A stretch of 64,000 nucleotides of DNA from Rhizobiaceae bacterium (GTDB taxonomy: Bacteria > Pseudomonadota > Alphaproteobacteria > Rhizobiales > Rhizobiaceae), in contig JAHBYU010000006.1 of assembly GCA_019635775.1 (NCBI GenBank), positions 124,001-188,000 of the forward strand, in the 5' to 3' direction. Every line of letters starts with the position of its first letter. Position 1 is the first letter of the stretch. Positions 35,571-44,077 of this stretch are shown piece by piece. A model generated the notes under the pieces. That model made no database searches. It saw nothing but the letters and a program-made list of their open reading frames with translations, and was not told where the DNA came from. A program made the position numbers and the translations under genes.

Positions 35571-37073
35571 ATGAAAGTTGACGTCGAGATGGGAGTGTCG
35601 CCGGGCGGCGCGCAGGCATCGCTCGATCTGGAGGAACTGCTGGCGACCCGTTTGCTGGTTCAAGGCAACTCAGGTTCAGGCAAATCGCATCTCTTGCGCC
35701 GTCTGCTGGAGCAGAGCGCGCCATGGGTTCAGCAGATTGTTATAGACCCGGAAGGGGATTTCGTGACGTTGGCCGACAAGTTCGGGCACGTTGTCGTCGA
35801 TGCGCAGCGCACCGAAGCGGAACTGTCCGGCATAGCCTCCAGGGTGAGGCAGCACCGGGTTTCGGCCGTCATCAACCTGGAAGGACTGGACGTAGAACAG
35901 CAGATGCGGGCTGCCGCCGCTTTCCTTAACGGCATGTTCGATGCGGACCGCGAGTTCTGGTACCCGGTTCTGGTGGTTGTCGATGAGGCGCAGCTTTTCG
36001 CGCCCGCAGTCGCGGGAGAAGTTTCCGACGACACGCGCAAGACCTCACTTGGCGCCATGACCAACCTTATGTGCCGTGGTCGCAAGCGTGGTCTGGCCGG
36101 CGTCATCGCGACCCAGCGCCTTGCCAAACTCGCCAAGAATGTTGCCGCCGAAGCCTCCAACTTTTTGATGGGAAGAACCTTCCTCGACATCGACATGGCG
36201 CGCGCGGCGGACCTGCTGGGAATGGAAAAACGGCAGGCCGAAATGTTCCGCGACCTTGCGCGCGGAAACTTCGTCGCGCTTGGCCCAGCTTTGTCGCGCC
36301 GTCCTCTGCCGATCAGTATCGGTCCGGTCGAGACTTCGGCGAGGTCGGTCAGCCCGAAGCTCACGCCATTGCCGCAAACGGTGGAAGATGTTCAGGACCT
36401 GATCCTGACGCCAAGCGCCGAGGAGATGCGCCAGCCCGTGCGACGCCACAGACCGCCGCCTCCGGCGACAACCGCCGACATACTGGAGCAGCTCGCGCGC
36501 TCACGACCCGAGGTGGAGCAGCCTCCCGAGCCTGTCTTCAGTGTGATCGACGAAGCAGAGAGGGAAAAGGTCATCGCGACCGTGCTGGGCGAAATGATCG
36601 ACGATCCCCAAGCGGCTTTTCGAACCGACGCCGTACTCTATCAGGACTTTCTGGTTCGCTGCCGCATCCACCGACTGCCCGGCAATGCGGTCGGACTGCC
36701 TGAATTTCGGCGCAGGCTTGCGATTGCCAAGACGCGCATCGACAGCGAACTGGCGACAAGCGGGCCCTGGCAGCAGGCACTTGCCTTTTCTTCTGCTTTG
36801 CCGGACGACCTGCAATCGGTGTTTCTGTTGGTCGCAAAGGCCGCAGTGGCTGGGGAGTCGTGCCCACCGGATTCGGCACTGGCGAGTGCCTATGGCACCC
36901 ATTCGGCCCGCCGCGCGCGAAGATTGCTGACCTATTTCGAAGAGCGCGGCGTGGCCGTGGTCCGCACGGACTTTCATGGCAAGCGCATCGTGGCATTTCC
37001 TGACATCGGATGCGAAACACTGCCTGGCGATCCGGATGGCGCCGACACAATCTTCCCTCAGGCAGCAGAATAG
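35571..37073 (+). CDS. HerA-like ATPase (DUF87 type)
   Basis: 500-residue P-loop ATPase of the HerA/FtsK clade. Walker A is GNSGSGKSHL (Lys39), Walker B is VLVVVDEAQLF, and a conserved Gln/Arg region follows in GRKRGLAGVIATQRLAK. Residues from about 280 onwards form a separate, proline-rich then helical region without a domain I recognise; the last third ends with a small winged-helix-like stretch (RRARRLLTYFEERGVAVVR). No NurA nuclease or defence partner is adjacent, so a housekeeping DNA-linked role is more likely than defence. Function not established. Confidence 0.8.
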   Translation: MKVDVEMGVSPGGAQASLDLEELLATRLLVQGNSGSGKSHLLRRLLEQSAPWVQQIVIDPEGDFVTLADKFGHVVVDAQRTEAELSGIASRVRQHRVSAVINLEGLDVEQQMRAAAAFLNGMFDADREFWYPVLVVVDEAQLFAPAVAGEVSDDTRKTSLGAMTNLMCRGRKRGLAGVIATQRLAKLAKNVAAEASNFLMGRTFLDIDMARAADLLGMEKRQAEMFRDLARGNFVALGPALSRRPLPISIGPVETSARSVSPKLTPLPQTVEDVQDLILTPSAEEMRQPVRRHRPPPPATTADILEQLARSRPEVEQPPEPVFSVIDEAEREKVIATVLGEMIDDPQAAFRTDAVLYQDFLVRCRIHRLPGNAVGLPEFRRRLAIAKTRIDSELATSGPWQQALAFSSALPDDLQSVFLLVAKAAVAGESCPPDSALASAYGTHSARRARRLLTYFEERGVAVVRTDFHGKRIVAFPDIGCETLPGDPDGADTIFPQAAE

Positions 37074-37112
37074 GGCTCGGATTCGCGACAAACACAGCCG
37101 ACCGCTATTCGG

Positions 37113-37135
37113 AAAGCGAAAAACGCTTTTCTTTC
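37113..37135 (+). terminator. Weak terminator-like hairpin after the HerA-like gene
   Basis: Six-base stem AAAGCG (37113-37118)/CGCTTT (37124-37129) with an AAAAA loop and a following TCTTTC. Stem is short; placed between the ATPase and coxS. Confidence 0.4.
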
Positions 37136-37212
37136 GATGGTTTGTAGATGTAGGCTGAATCAGGCCGTGAGAAACCGGCTCTGTACCTAGGCTGAGGACC
37201 AAGGGAGGAAGC

Positions 37213-37710
37213 ATGTCCAACGTTTCGTTGGTTTTGAACGGGCGCAGCGTCAGCGCCGAAGTCGAGGACCGTACGCTCCTCGTACATTTTATCAGGGAAA
37301 ATCAGGGCCTGACCGGAACGCACGTCGGATGCGACACCTCGCAGTGCGGTGCATGCGTCGTTCATGTGGACGGCAAGGCCGTGAAGTCATGCTCGATGCT
37401 CGCGGTCCAGGCTTCCGGTTCTGAAGTCGTAACCATCGAGGGTCTGAGCGACGGGGCGGATCTGCACCCGGTGCAGGCGGCCTTTCGCGAGCATCATGGC
37501 TTGCAGTGTGGCTTCTGCACTCCCGGCATGATCATGGCGGCGACCGACATGATCCGGCGCCATCCGGAAGGCCTCGACGAGAAGACGGTTCGTGCCGAAC
37601 TGGAGGGCAATATCTGCCGTTGCACCGGCTACCACAACATCGTCAAGGCGATATTGGCGGCCTCCGAGGCAATGGCCAAGGGTGGCAAGGGCGCGGCGAA
37701 AGCTGCCTGA
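37213..37710 (+). CDS. coxS: CoxS-like [2Fe-2S] subunit of a molybdenum hydroxylase
   Basis: 165-residue iron-sulfur subunit of a xanthine dehydrogenase/CO dehydrogenase-type enzyme. Both clusters are complete: plant-type C40-x4-C45-x2-C48-x11-C60 and C99-x2-C102 with C135-x-C137 (CGFC, CRC). GGGAGGAAG precedes the ATG. It is followed after 122 bases by coxL and then coxM, so the order is S-L-M rather than the M-S-L of classical cox clusters. Electron transfer from the Mo site to FAD. Confidence 0.88.
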   Translation: MSNVSLVLNGRSVSAEVEDRTLLVHFIRENQGLTGTHVGCDTSQCGACVVHVDGKAVKSCSMLAVQASGSEVVTIEGLSDGADLHPVQAAFREHHGLQCGFCTPGMIMAATDMIRRHPEGLDEKTVRAELEGNICRCTGYHNIVKAILAASEAMAKGGKGAAKAA

Positions 37711-37832
37711 GATTTTCCGGACGTGGACGAATTCCGCGTCTGGATCGCGGCAGGCGGCAACGCTCGATTGCTGGCCGGCTTGATCTCGACAAGCGGTTTT
37801 GGTTCGCATCGTAATTCGGGAGGAGAATTCTG

Positions 37833-40181
37833 ATGGGAATTGAAGGTATCGGCGCGCGCGTTGCGCGAAAGGAAGACAAGCGTTTCATCACCGGATCAGG
37901 CCGTTATGTCGACGACATGGTCGTGCCGGGCATGAAGCACGCGGTCTTCGTGAGAAGCCCGCATGCGCATGCGGAAATCCTATCGATCGACGTAAGCGCG
38001 GCAAAGAAAATGCCCGGCGTGATCGATGTTCTGACAGGCAAGCAACTGAAGGCCGACGGCATCGGCAACCTCATCTGCGGATGGATGATCCATTCCAAGG
38101 ACGGCACCCCGATGAAGATGGGCGCCTGGTCGCCTCTCGCCGTCGACAAGGTTCGCTACGTTGGCGATGCTGTCGTGGTGGTGGTTGCCGACACCAAGGG
38201 GCAAGCGCGAGATGCCGCCGAGGCAGTGTCTGTCGAATACAGGGAGTTGCCTTCGGTTATCCAGGCCGTCGATGCCCTTAAGGCTGGCGCGCCGCAGATC
38301 CACGCGGAAGCCGACAACAATCTCATATTCGACTGGGAGATCGGGGACGCAAAGGCTGCTGACGAGGCCGTCAAGGCGGCCGCCCATGTCACGAAGATAA
38401 GGATCGTCAACAACCGGCTTGTGCCCAACGCGATGGAGCCGCGCGCTGCCCTCGGCCACTACGACAGGGGTGACGATCACACGACCTGCTGGACAACTTC
38501 CCAGAACCCGCATGTCGCGCGACTGGTCATGAGTGCGTTCTACAATGTCGCACCGGAAAACAAGCTTCGGGTCATTGCGCCCGATGTCGGCGGCGGCTTC
38601 GGCTCGAAGATCTATATCTATCCCGAAGAGGTCGTCTGCTGCTGGGCGTCGAAGAAGACCGGCGTGCCGGTCAAGTGGGTTGCCGATCGAACTGAAAGCT
38701 TCCTGTCGGACGCGCATGGCCGCGATCACGTGTCGGAAGTCGAGATGGCGTTCGACAAGGACAACCGCATCATCGGTCTGAAGGTCGACACCATCGCCAA
38801 TCTCGGCGCGTATATGTCGCTTTTCTCGTCGTGCGTTCCGACCTACCTCTACGCCACGCTGTTGTCGGGCCAGTACAACATCCCGGCCATCCATGCGAAC
38901 GTCCGGACCGTCTACACCAACACCGCACCAGTGGATGCTTATCGCGGGGCAGGGCGGCCGGAGGCTACCTATCTGCTGGAGCGCACCATGGAGGTCGCCG
39001 CGCGAGAGCTTGGCGTGTCCCCGGCCGAGCTTCGGCGCAAGAACTTCATCACGCAGTTCCCGCACCAGACACCTGTCATCATGAACTACGACGCAGGCGA
39101 CTACGCGGCCTCGCTCGACGCCGCGATGAAGGCTGCGGACTATGCGGGCTTCCCCGCTCGCCGCGATTCTGCCGGGGCGAAAGGCATGCTGCGCGGTATC
39201 GGCATGAGCTGCTACATCGAAGCGTGCGGCATCGCGCCATCGGCTGCGGTGGGTTCGCTTGGCGCGGGCGTCGGCCTATGGGAATCCGCCGAGGTGCGTG
39301 TCAATGCTGTCGGGACGATCGAGGTTCTGACCGGCTCGCACAGCCACGGGCAGGGCCACGAAACCACCTTTGCCCAGCTCGTCAATTCGCGCTTCGGCCT
39401 GCCCATCGACCAGGTTTCCATCGTCCACGGCGACACCGACAAGGTGCAGATGGGCATGGGCACTTACGGCTCGCGTTCTGGTGCGGTCGGCATGAGCGCA
39501 ATCGTCAAGGCGCTCGACAAGGTCGAAGCCAAGGCCAAGAAGATCGCAGCCCATCTGCTGGAGGCCGATGAAGGCGACATCGTCATCGAGGATGGGACGC
39601 TTAAGGTGGCCGGTACGGACAAGAACGTGCCGTGGTTCCAGATGGCGCTTGCGGCCTATACGGCCCACAACCTGCCGTCCGGGATGGAACCTGGCCTGAA
39701 GGAAACGGCATTCTACGATCCGTCCAACTTCACCTTCCCGGCGGGTTGCTACATTTGCGAGGTCGAGATCGACCCCGATACGGGTATCACCGAGATCGTG
39801 CAATTTGTGGCCGCCGACGATTTTGGAAACATCATCAATCCTATGATCGTAGAGGGACAGGTGCACGGCGGAATTGCGCAGGGCATCGGCCAGGCGCTTC
39901 TGGAAGGCGCCGTCTATGACGATACCGGACAGCTGCTGACCGCCAGTTACATGGACTACACCATGCCGCGGGCCAGCGACCTGCCGTCCTTCCAGGTGTC
40001 TACATCGAACACACCTTGCCCAGGCAATCCGCTGGGAATGAAGGGATGCGGCGAGGCAGGAGCGATAGGCTCGCCGCCGGCGGTCATCAACGCCATTACC
40101 GACGCGCTTGGCTTGCGGGATATCGCCATGCCTGCATCGCCCCAAACTGTCTGGAAGGCTGCGAATTCGGCGAAACACTGA
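37833..40181 (+). CDS. coxL: CoxL-like molybdopterin subunit, form II type
   Basis: 782-residue catalytic subunit carrying molybdopterin cytosine dinucleotide. The active-site loop reads AYRGAGR (residues 369-375), the signature of form II enzymes; the AYXCSFR loop with the Cu-binding Cys of true form I CO dehydrogenase is absent. Other blocks are GGGFGSK and, near the C-terminus, GCGEAG with the catalytic Glu. Form II enzymes may oxidise other heterocycles or aldehydes, so CO is not proven as substrate. GGGAGGAG lies upstream. Confidence 0.88.
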   Translation: MGIEGIGARVARKEDKRFITGSGRYVDDMVVPGMKHAVFVRSPHAHAEILSIDVSAAKKMPGVIDVLTGKQLKADGIGNLICGWMIHSKDGTPMKMGAWSPLAVDKVRYVGDAVVVVVADTKGQARDAAEAVSVEYRELPSVIQAVDALKAGAPQIHAEADNNLIFDWEIGDAKAADEAVKAAAHVTKIRIVNNRLVPNAMEPRAALGHYDRGDDHTTCWTTSQNPHVARLVMSAFYNVAPENKLRVIAPDVGGGFGSKIYIYPEEVVCCWASKKTGVPVKWVADRTESFLSDAHGRDHVSEVEMAFDKDNRIIGLKVDTIANLGAYMSLFSSCVPTYLYATLLSGQYNIPAIHANVRTVYTNTAPVDAYRGAGRPEATYLLERTMEVAARELGVSPAELRRKNFITQFPHQTPVIMNYDAGDYAASLDAAMKAADYAGFPARRDSAGAKGMLRGIGMSCYIEACGIAPSAAVGSLGAGVGLWESAEVRVNAVGTIEVLTGSHSHGQGHETTFAQLVNSRFGLPIDQVSIVHGDTDKVQMGMGTYGSRSGAVGMSAIVKALDKVEAKAKKIAAHLLEADEGDIVIEDGTLKVAGTDKNVPWFQMALAAYTAHNLPSGMEPGLKETAFYDPSNFTFPAGCYICEVEIDPDTGITEIVQFVAADDFGNIINPMIVEGQVHGGIAQGIGQALLEGAVYDDTGQLLTASYMDYTMPRASDLPSFQVSTSNTPCPGNPLGMKGCGEAGAIGSPPAVINAITDALGLRDIAMPASPQTVWKAANSAKH

Positions 40182-40192
40182 GGAGACACGCA

Positions 40193-40987
40193 ATGTATCA
40201 GGTCAACTATCACCGTGCCTCTTCCGTTGAAGAGGCAGCCAAACTCGCGAGCCAGGGCGACGCAAGGCTGCTTTCTGGCGGCATGACGCTGATCCCGGCG
40301 ATGAAGACGCGGCTCGCCGCACCTTCCGACGTCGTCGACATAGCCCGAATTGAGGCGCTTAAGGGCGTCAAGGTATCGGGAAACACAGTCACGATCGGGG
40401 CGGCTACGACCCACCACGATGTTGCCGGCAATGCCGAGCTCAAATCGGCCGTTCCGGCAGTGGCTGACCTCGCATCGCATATCGGCGACCCGCACGTGCG
40501 CCATCGTGGCACGATCGGCGGCTCGGTTGCGAATAATGATCCAGCCGCAGACTATCCTGCGGCGCTGCTGGCGCTTGGCGCGACCGTTGTCACCAACCGG
40601 CGGGAAATCTCTGCCGACGATTTCTTCATGGGCCTGTTCGAGACAGCACTCGAAGACGGTGAAATCGTCACGTCGATCCGCTTCGAAAAGCCCGAGAAGG
40701 CTGCCTATCAGAAATTTCCCAACCCGGCGTCTCGCTACGCCATGACCGGCGTGTTCGTCGCAAAGAGCAAGGATGGCGTGCGCGTCGCGGTCACAGGCGC
40801 TGGCGACAATGGGGTTTTCCGCGCGAGCGAAATCGAGGCTGCACTCACGAAAGACTTCTCGGCGGCAGCGGTCGAAGGCGTATCCGTGTCGGCAGACGGG
40901 TTGATGAGCGACATCCATGCATCGGCCGAGTACCGCGCAAACCTGGTCAAGGTCATGGCGAAAAGAGCCGTCGCGAAAGCGGGCTGA
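40193..40987 (+). CDS. coxM: CoxM-like FAD subunit
   Basis: 264-residue FAD-binding subunit of the same enzyme. FAD contacts are LLSGGMTLIP near residue 30 and TIGGSVANNDPAADYPAA in the middle; the C-terminal CO-dehydrogenase flavoprotein domain follows. GAGGAGA precedes the ATG at 40193, 11 bases after coxL. Passes electrons to a quinone or cytochrome acceptor. No coxDEFG or mobA-type maturation genes are in the window. Confidence 0.88.
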   Translation: MYQVNYHRASSVEEAAKLASQGDARLLSGGMTLIPAMKTRLAAPSDVVDIARIEALKGVKVSGNTVTIGAATTHHDVAGNAELKSAVPAVADLASHIGDPHVRHRGTIGGSVANNDPAADYPAALLALGATVVTNRREISADDFFMGLFETALEDGEIVTSIRFEKPEKAAYQKFPNPASRYAMTGVFVAKSKDGVRVAVTGAGDNGVFRASEIEAALTKDFSAAAVEGVSVSADGLMSDIHASAEYRANLVKVMAKRAVAKAG

Positions 40988-41017
40988 CACCCAGCCTCGA
41001 TAATTGTTGGACTTTGT

Positions 41018-41046
41018 GAAGGGCTGGAAACGGCCCTTCTTTTTTG
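41018..41046 (+). terminator. Rho-independent terminator after coxM
   Basis: Stem GAAGGGC (41018-41024)/GCCCTTC (41033-41039), eight-base loop, then six Ts. Ends the coxSLM operon. Confidence 0.85.
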
Positions 41047-41121
41047 GCCGTATGGCCTTCTGTGCCGACAAAATCCGGCAGACCGCCGACTAAACCTACG
41101 ATGCGCTTGGTGCGGCCTGGG

Positions 41122-41442
41122 TCACTCAAGTGACTTCAGGAACGCGATGAAGTCCGCAATCTGGTCCGGCTCAAGATGGAACTCCGGCATCGATGGATGA
41201 CCCGTACGTATACCTTCCGCAAGCGATTCCTGCAGATCCTCGACCGGATACATGAGGTGCAGGTCACGAAACGGGGGAGCTTCGGCGAGCCGGCTTGGTC
41301 CGGCAGGATCGATGGAGTGACACTGCGAGCAGTTCGTTTTTGCGAACGTCATGCCGCGTTGCTCCGAAGGGCTGAGCGCCAGTGCAGCATTGAGTGGACC
41401 TACGCTCATAAGCAGGGTCAGACAGACGCGTATAGCTTTCAT
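41122..41442 (-). CDS. Small class I cytochrome c
   Basis: 106-residue periplasmic monoheme cytochrome. A signal peptide ends near ALALS; the heme site is CSQCH (residues 38-42) and the sixth ligand is probably Met85 in HPSMPEF. It converges on the cox operon, with the coxM terminator between them. It could be an electron carrier for the neighbouring hydroxylase or an unrelated respiratory carrier; position alone suggests the former. Confidence 0.85.
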   Translation of the reverse strand: MKAIRVCLTLLMSVGPLNAALALSPSEQRGMTFAKTNCSQCHSIDPAGPSRLAEAPPFRDLHLMYPVEDLQESLAEGIRTGHPSMPEFHLEPDQIADFIAFLKSLE

Positions 41443-41712
41443 TCGATGGGTCCTTTCCGCCTTTCGAATGTACAGTCGGGTGCTCGCACCACTCGAATGT
41501 TGGAAGAGCTATCAGCTGCGGTCAAGGACGCCTTGATCCATGACAAACGCATGCTGTTGGTTGCAAGGCATGGCGTAGTGGATCGCCAAAAGGGCTCAAA
41601 CTACAGTAAATTACGTTCATCCTATGCGCCAACTCGGGCAGCATGCTTCTGGTGCCTTGTGGGAAACGTCATGCACGCCTGAAGGCAGAAGATCAAAGGA
41701 GGAGGATGAGAG

Positions 41713-42027
41713 ATGACAAATAGCAAGCTGAAGACGGCGCTGTTGATGTTCGGCTGTGTCGTTGCGGGAAGCGCAATTGCCGAAGAGGCGGGTGTCGGGA
41801 CTGTCGTCGCTCAAGGCGACATGACGATGTTTTGCCAGAACGCGGCCGCGGCGAGGTTTGAGGTCCAGCTCGATGCAATCACAACGGATCCGCCGGTGGA
41901 ACGCGAAGGCAAGCTTCTCGTGCTGGGAACGGTAGACGGCGAGTCGCACGACTATGGCTTCGATTGCCGTTTCGAGCAGAACGGAACCTATCTGGGGGTA
42001 TTCGGCGATCCTGCCATGAGTGACTGA
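41713..42027 (+). CDS. Small exported protein of unknown function
   Basis: 104-residue protein with a signal peptide (residues 1-23, ending AIAEE). The mature part has two cysteines (MFCQN and FDCRF) that could form a disulfide, and ends in YLGVFGDPAMSD. AAAGGAGGAGG upstream is a strong ribosome site, which supports it as a real gene. No family recognised. The 270 bases before it (41443-41712) hold no gene I can support. Confidence 0.65.
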   Translation: MTNSKLKTALLMFGCVVAGSAIAEEAGVGTVVAQGDMTMFCQNAAAARFEVQLDAITTDPPVEREGKLLVLGTVDGESHDYGFDCRFEQNGTYLGVFGDPAMSD

Positions 42028-42093
42028 GGCCGGAAGCTGTTGACAAACTAAGCCGTCCTTGACCGGCTGCTGTCTGGCGCTAAACATTCGGCC

Positions 42094-42531
42094 ATGTCTC
42101 TCAACCTGATAAAGCTGTGCGTCGGCTGCGAAAGCGTCGAGGACCTTGTAGAATGGATCGACATGCGGCTCGACCAACGTCGCCGCGCCAAGGAGCCGGT
42201 CGAGCAGTTCCACACCACGCGGATGGTGCCGACCCGCGCCGCTGAATTATGCGATGGCGGGTCGCTCTACTGGGTTATAAAGGGCAGCGTGCAATGCCGG
42301 CAGCGTCTGCTGGAAGTCCGGCCCTTCGTGGATGGTGAGGGAATATCGCGCTGTCATCTGGTGCTGGACCCACAGGTGGTGCGGACGGAGTGGCAGCCCC
42401 GACGCGCGTTCCAGGGCTGGCGCTATCTGCCGACCAAGGACGCGCCGGCGGATCTCGGCAAAGGTCACAGGGGCATATCCGACATGCCGCCCAAACTACG
42501 CCAGGAACTGACTGAACTCGGCCTGCTTTAG
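42094..42531 (+). CDS. DUF1489 family protein
   Basis: 145-residue cytoplasmic protein of the alphaproteobacterial DUF1489 family, recognised by LNLIKLCVG at the N-terminus, SLYWVIKG, the VLDP block and RAFQGWRYL. Function unknown. It is followed on the same strand by the VWA-DnaJ pair after 68 bases. Confidence 0.82.
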   Translation: MSLNLIKLCVGCESVEDLVEWIDMRLDQRRRAKEPVEQFHTTRMVPTRAAELCDGGSLYWVIKGSVQCRQRLLEVRPFVDGEGISRCHLVLDPQVVRTEWQPRRAFQGWRYLPTKDAPADLGKGHRGISDMPPKLRQELTELGLL

Positions 42532-42599
42532 CTGCAGCGGCAGGAGGCCACCCCTGTGTCGGGCTTGCAAGGCGCGCCTGCACGTCACATCTTCTGCCT

Positions 42600-43337
42600 A
42601 TGAGTGAGGAGAAGCAGCACCTTCCAGCCGGCAAACCGGCTACCCCGCCCGAAAAGCGCTCGTCCGCAGGCGAAGTCGATGCCTTCCTCAAGCAGGTCAA
42701 GGCGGTTTCTGCATTGCGTGCTCCGGGCAATGGCAGATTGATCCTTGCCCTTGATGCAACAATGAGCAGGCAGCCGACATGGGATATGGCCTGTTCGCTG
42801 CAGGCAGAGATGTTCGACGCGGTCGGCAAGAAGGATGGCCTCGATGTCCAGCTTGTCTACTTCAGAGGCTTGGCGGAATGTCGAGCCTCGCGATTCGTCA
42901 ATGACACCGGATCGCTCAAGCGGCTGATGGCCGGGATTTCCTGCCAGGGCGGACACACTCAGATCGGAAAAGTGCTTGCCCACGCACTGAAGGAGAGAGA
43001 TGGCCGCAAGGTCGATGCGCTCGTCTACATAGGCGATGCGATGGAAGAGGACTTGGCGAGCCTTGCTGAAAAGGCCGGCACGCTTGGCTTGCGGGGTGTC
43101 CCCGTTTTCGTCTTTCAGGAAGGCCATGATGGCGTGGCGGAAAGCGCGTTCAAGGAGATCGCCCGCCTGTCTCGTGGAGCCTGGTTCAGGTTCGACCGTA
43201 ATTCTGCCGCGACACTCGCCAAACTGCTGTCCGCTGTCGCGGTGTTCGCCGCTGGCGGAGTAAAGGCGCTGGAAGCGCGTGGCAGGCCGGAGGACCGCCT
43301 GATGATCGAAAACCTGCGTGGTGGCGGGAGCAGATGA
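42600..43337 (+). CDS. VWA-domain protein coupled to a J-domain protein
   Basis: 245-residue protein with a von Willebrand A fold. The metal-site (MIDAS) residues are present in slightly altered form: Asp52-x-Thr-x-Ser56 (DATMS in place of DxSxS), Thr120 in GGHTQIG and Asp146 in YIGDAMEE. No signal peptide, so cytoplasmic. Its stop overlaps the start of the J-domain membrane protein by four bases (ATGA), so translation is coupled. VWA proteins often assemble complexes with AAA ATPases or chaperones; here a chaperone link is suggested by position only. Function unknown. Confidence 0.75.
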   Translation: MSEEKQHLPAGKPATPPEKRSSAGEVDAFLKQVKAVSALRAPGNGRLILALDATMSRQPTWDMACSLQAEMFDAVGKKDGLDVQLVYFRGLAECRASRFVNDTGSLKRLMAGISCQGGHTQIGKVLAHALKERDGRKVDALVYIGDAMEEDLASLAEKAGTLGLRGVPVFVFQEGHDGVAESAFKEIARLSRGAWFRFDRNSAATLAKLLSAVAVFAAGGVKALEARGRPEDRLMIENLRGGGSR

Positions 43338-44029
43338 GCCCTGTAGCCGGCTTGCTTCTTGGCCTGCTCTTGGTGGGCGCGCTGATCGTAGTGTTCACGA
43401 GAATGGACGCCGCACGTCTGGCGACCTCGTTGCGATTGGCCGGACCAGGCCTGCTTGGCGTTGCGGGTTTCGTCTTGCTCGTGCTGGGCCGTGCAGCTCT
43501 GGGCGGGATGCTGCTTTCGACCGCGGCCGGCTGGTATGGCTTGGCCCGGGGGAAGAAGCGCATCTCAAAGCCGGCCGGACAACGTTCAACCGTGAGGACG
43601 GCTGCGCTGGAAATGGAGCTGGATCACGATACTGGGGGCCTGGAGGGAATGATCCTGGCAGGCACCTACGAACAGCGCGTGCTTTCGACTTTGTCCCTCA
43701 GTGAACTTACCGAGGCCTATCGGGAACTGGCCTCGGACTCCGAAAGCCGGCAGTTACTGGAGACGTATCTTGACGGCCGGTTTCCCGCCTGGCGCGACGA
43801 CCTGAAGACGGACGGTGGCAACCGGCATGGTGTTCCGCCAGGTGCGGGCACCATGACTAAGGAGGAGGCCTACAAGATCCTTGGTCTTGAAACGGGTGCG
43901 TCCACGACTGACATCCGAAAGGCGCACCGCCGCCTGATGCAGCGCCTGCACCCCGACCTCGGAGGAACCTCGTTCCTCGCGGCGCGGATCAACGAAGCCA
44001 AGGACGTCCTTCTCTCCGATCACAGCTGA
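43334..44029 (+). CDS. Membrane-anchored J-domain protein (DnaJ/Tim14-like)
   Basis: 231-residue protein with two N-terminal membrane helices (about 4-22 and 37-66), a middle region of about 100 residues (LEMELDHDTGGLEGMILAG) and a C-terminal J domain (about 175-231) with the HPD triad at 206-208. This layout resembles Tim14/Pam18-type J proteins that stimulate a membrane-bound Hsp70 step. It overlaps the VWA gene by four bases. Common in alphaproteobacteria; client unknown. Confidence 0.82.
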   Translation: MSPVAGLLLGLLLVGALIVVFTRMDAARLATSLRLAGPGLLGVAGFVLLVLGRAALGGMLLSTAAGWYGLARGKKRISKPAGQRSTVRTAALEMELDHDTGGLEGMILAGTYEQRVLSTLSLSELTEAYRELASDSESRQLLETYLDGRFPAWRDDLKTDGGNRHGVPPGAGTMTKEEAYKILGLETGASTTDIRKAHRRLMQRLHPDLGGTSFLAARINEAKDVLLSDHS

Positions 44030-44077
44030 CTCTCCTTCGACACGATACATTCGGGAGTTTCTCCTGATACCAGACCG

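Noticed and set aside
35571-37073. HerA-like ATPase as part of an antiphage system
   Set aside because: No nuclease, SIR2 or other defence partner is adjacent and neighbours are metabolic genes; base composition is like the rest of the window.
39276-40193. Long minus-strand open frame opposite coxL
   Set aside because: Shadow of coxL, with Arg/Val/Gly-rich composition and no motif; coxL on the other strand is full length and conserved.
42600-43337. VWA protein as CoxE maturation factor for the upstream cox genes
   Set aside because: CoxE is also a VWA-type protein, but this one is separated by three unrelated genes, lacks the partner CoxD ATPase and is coupled to a J-domain gene instead.
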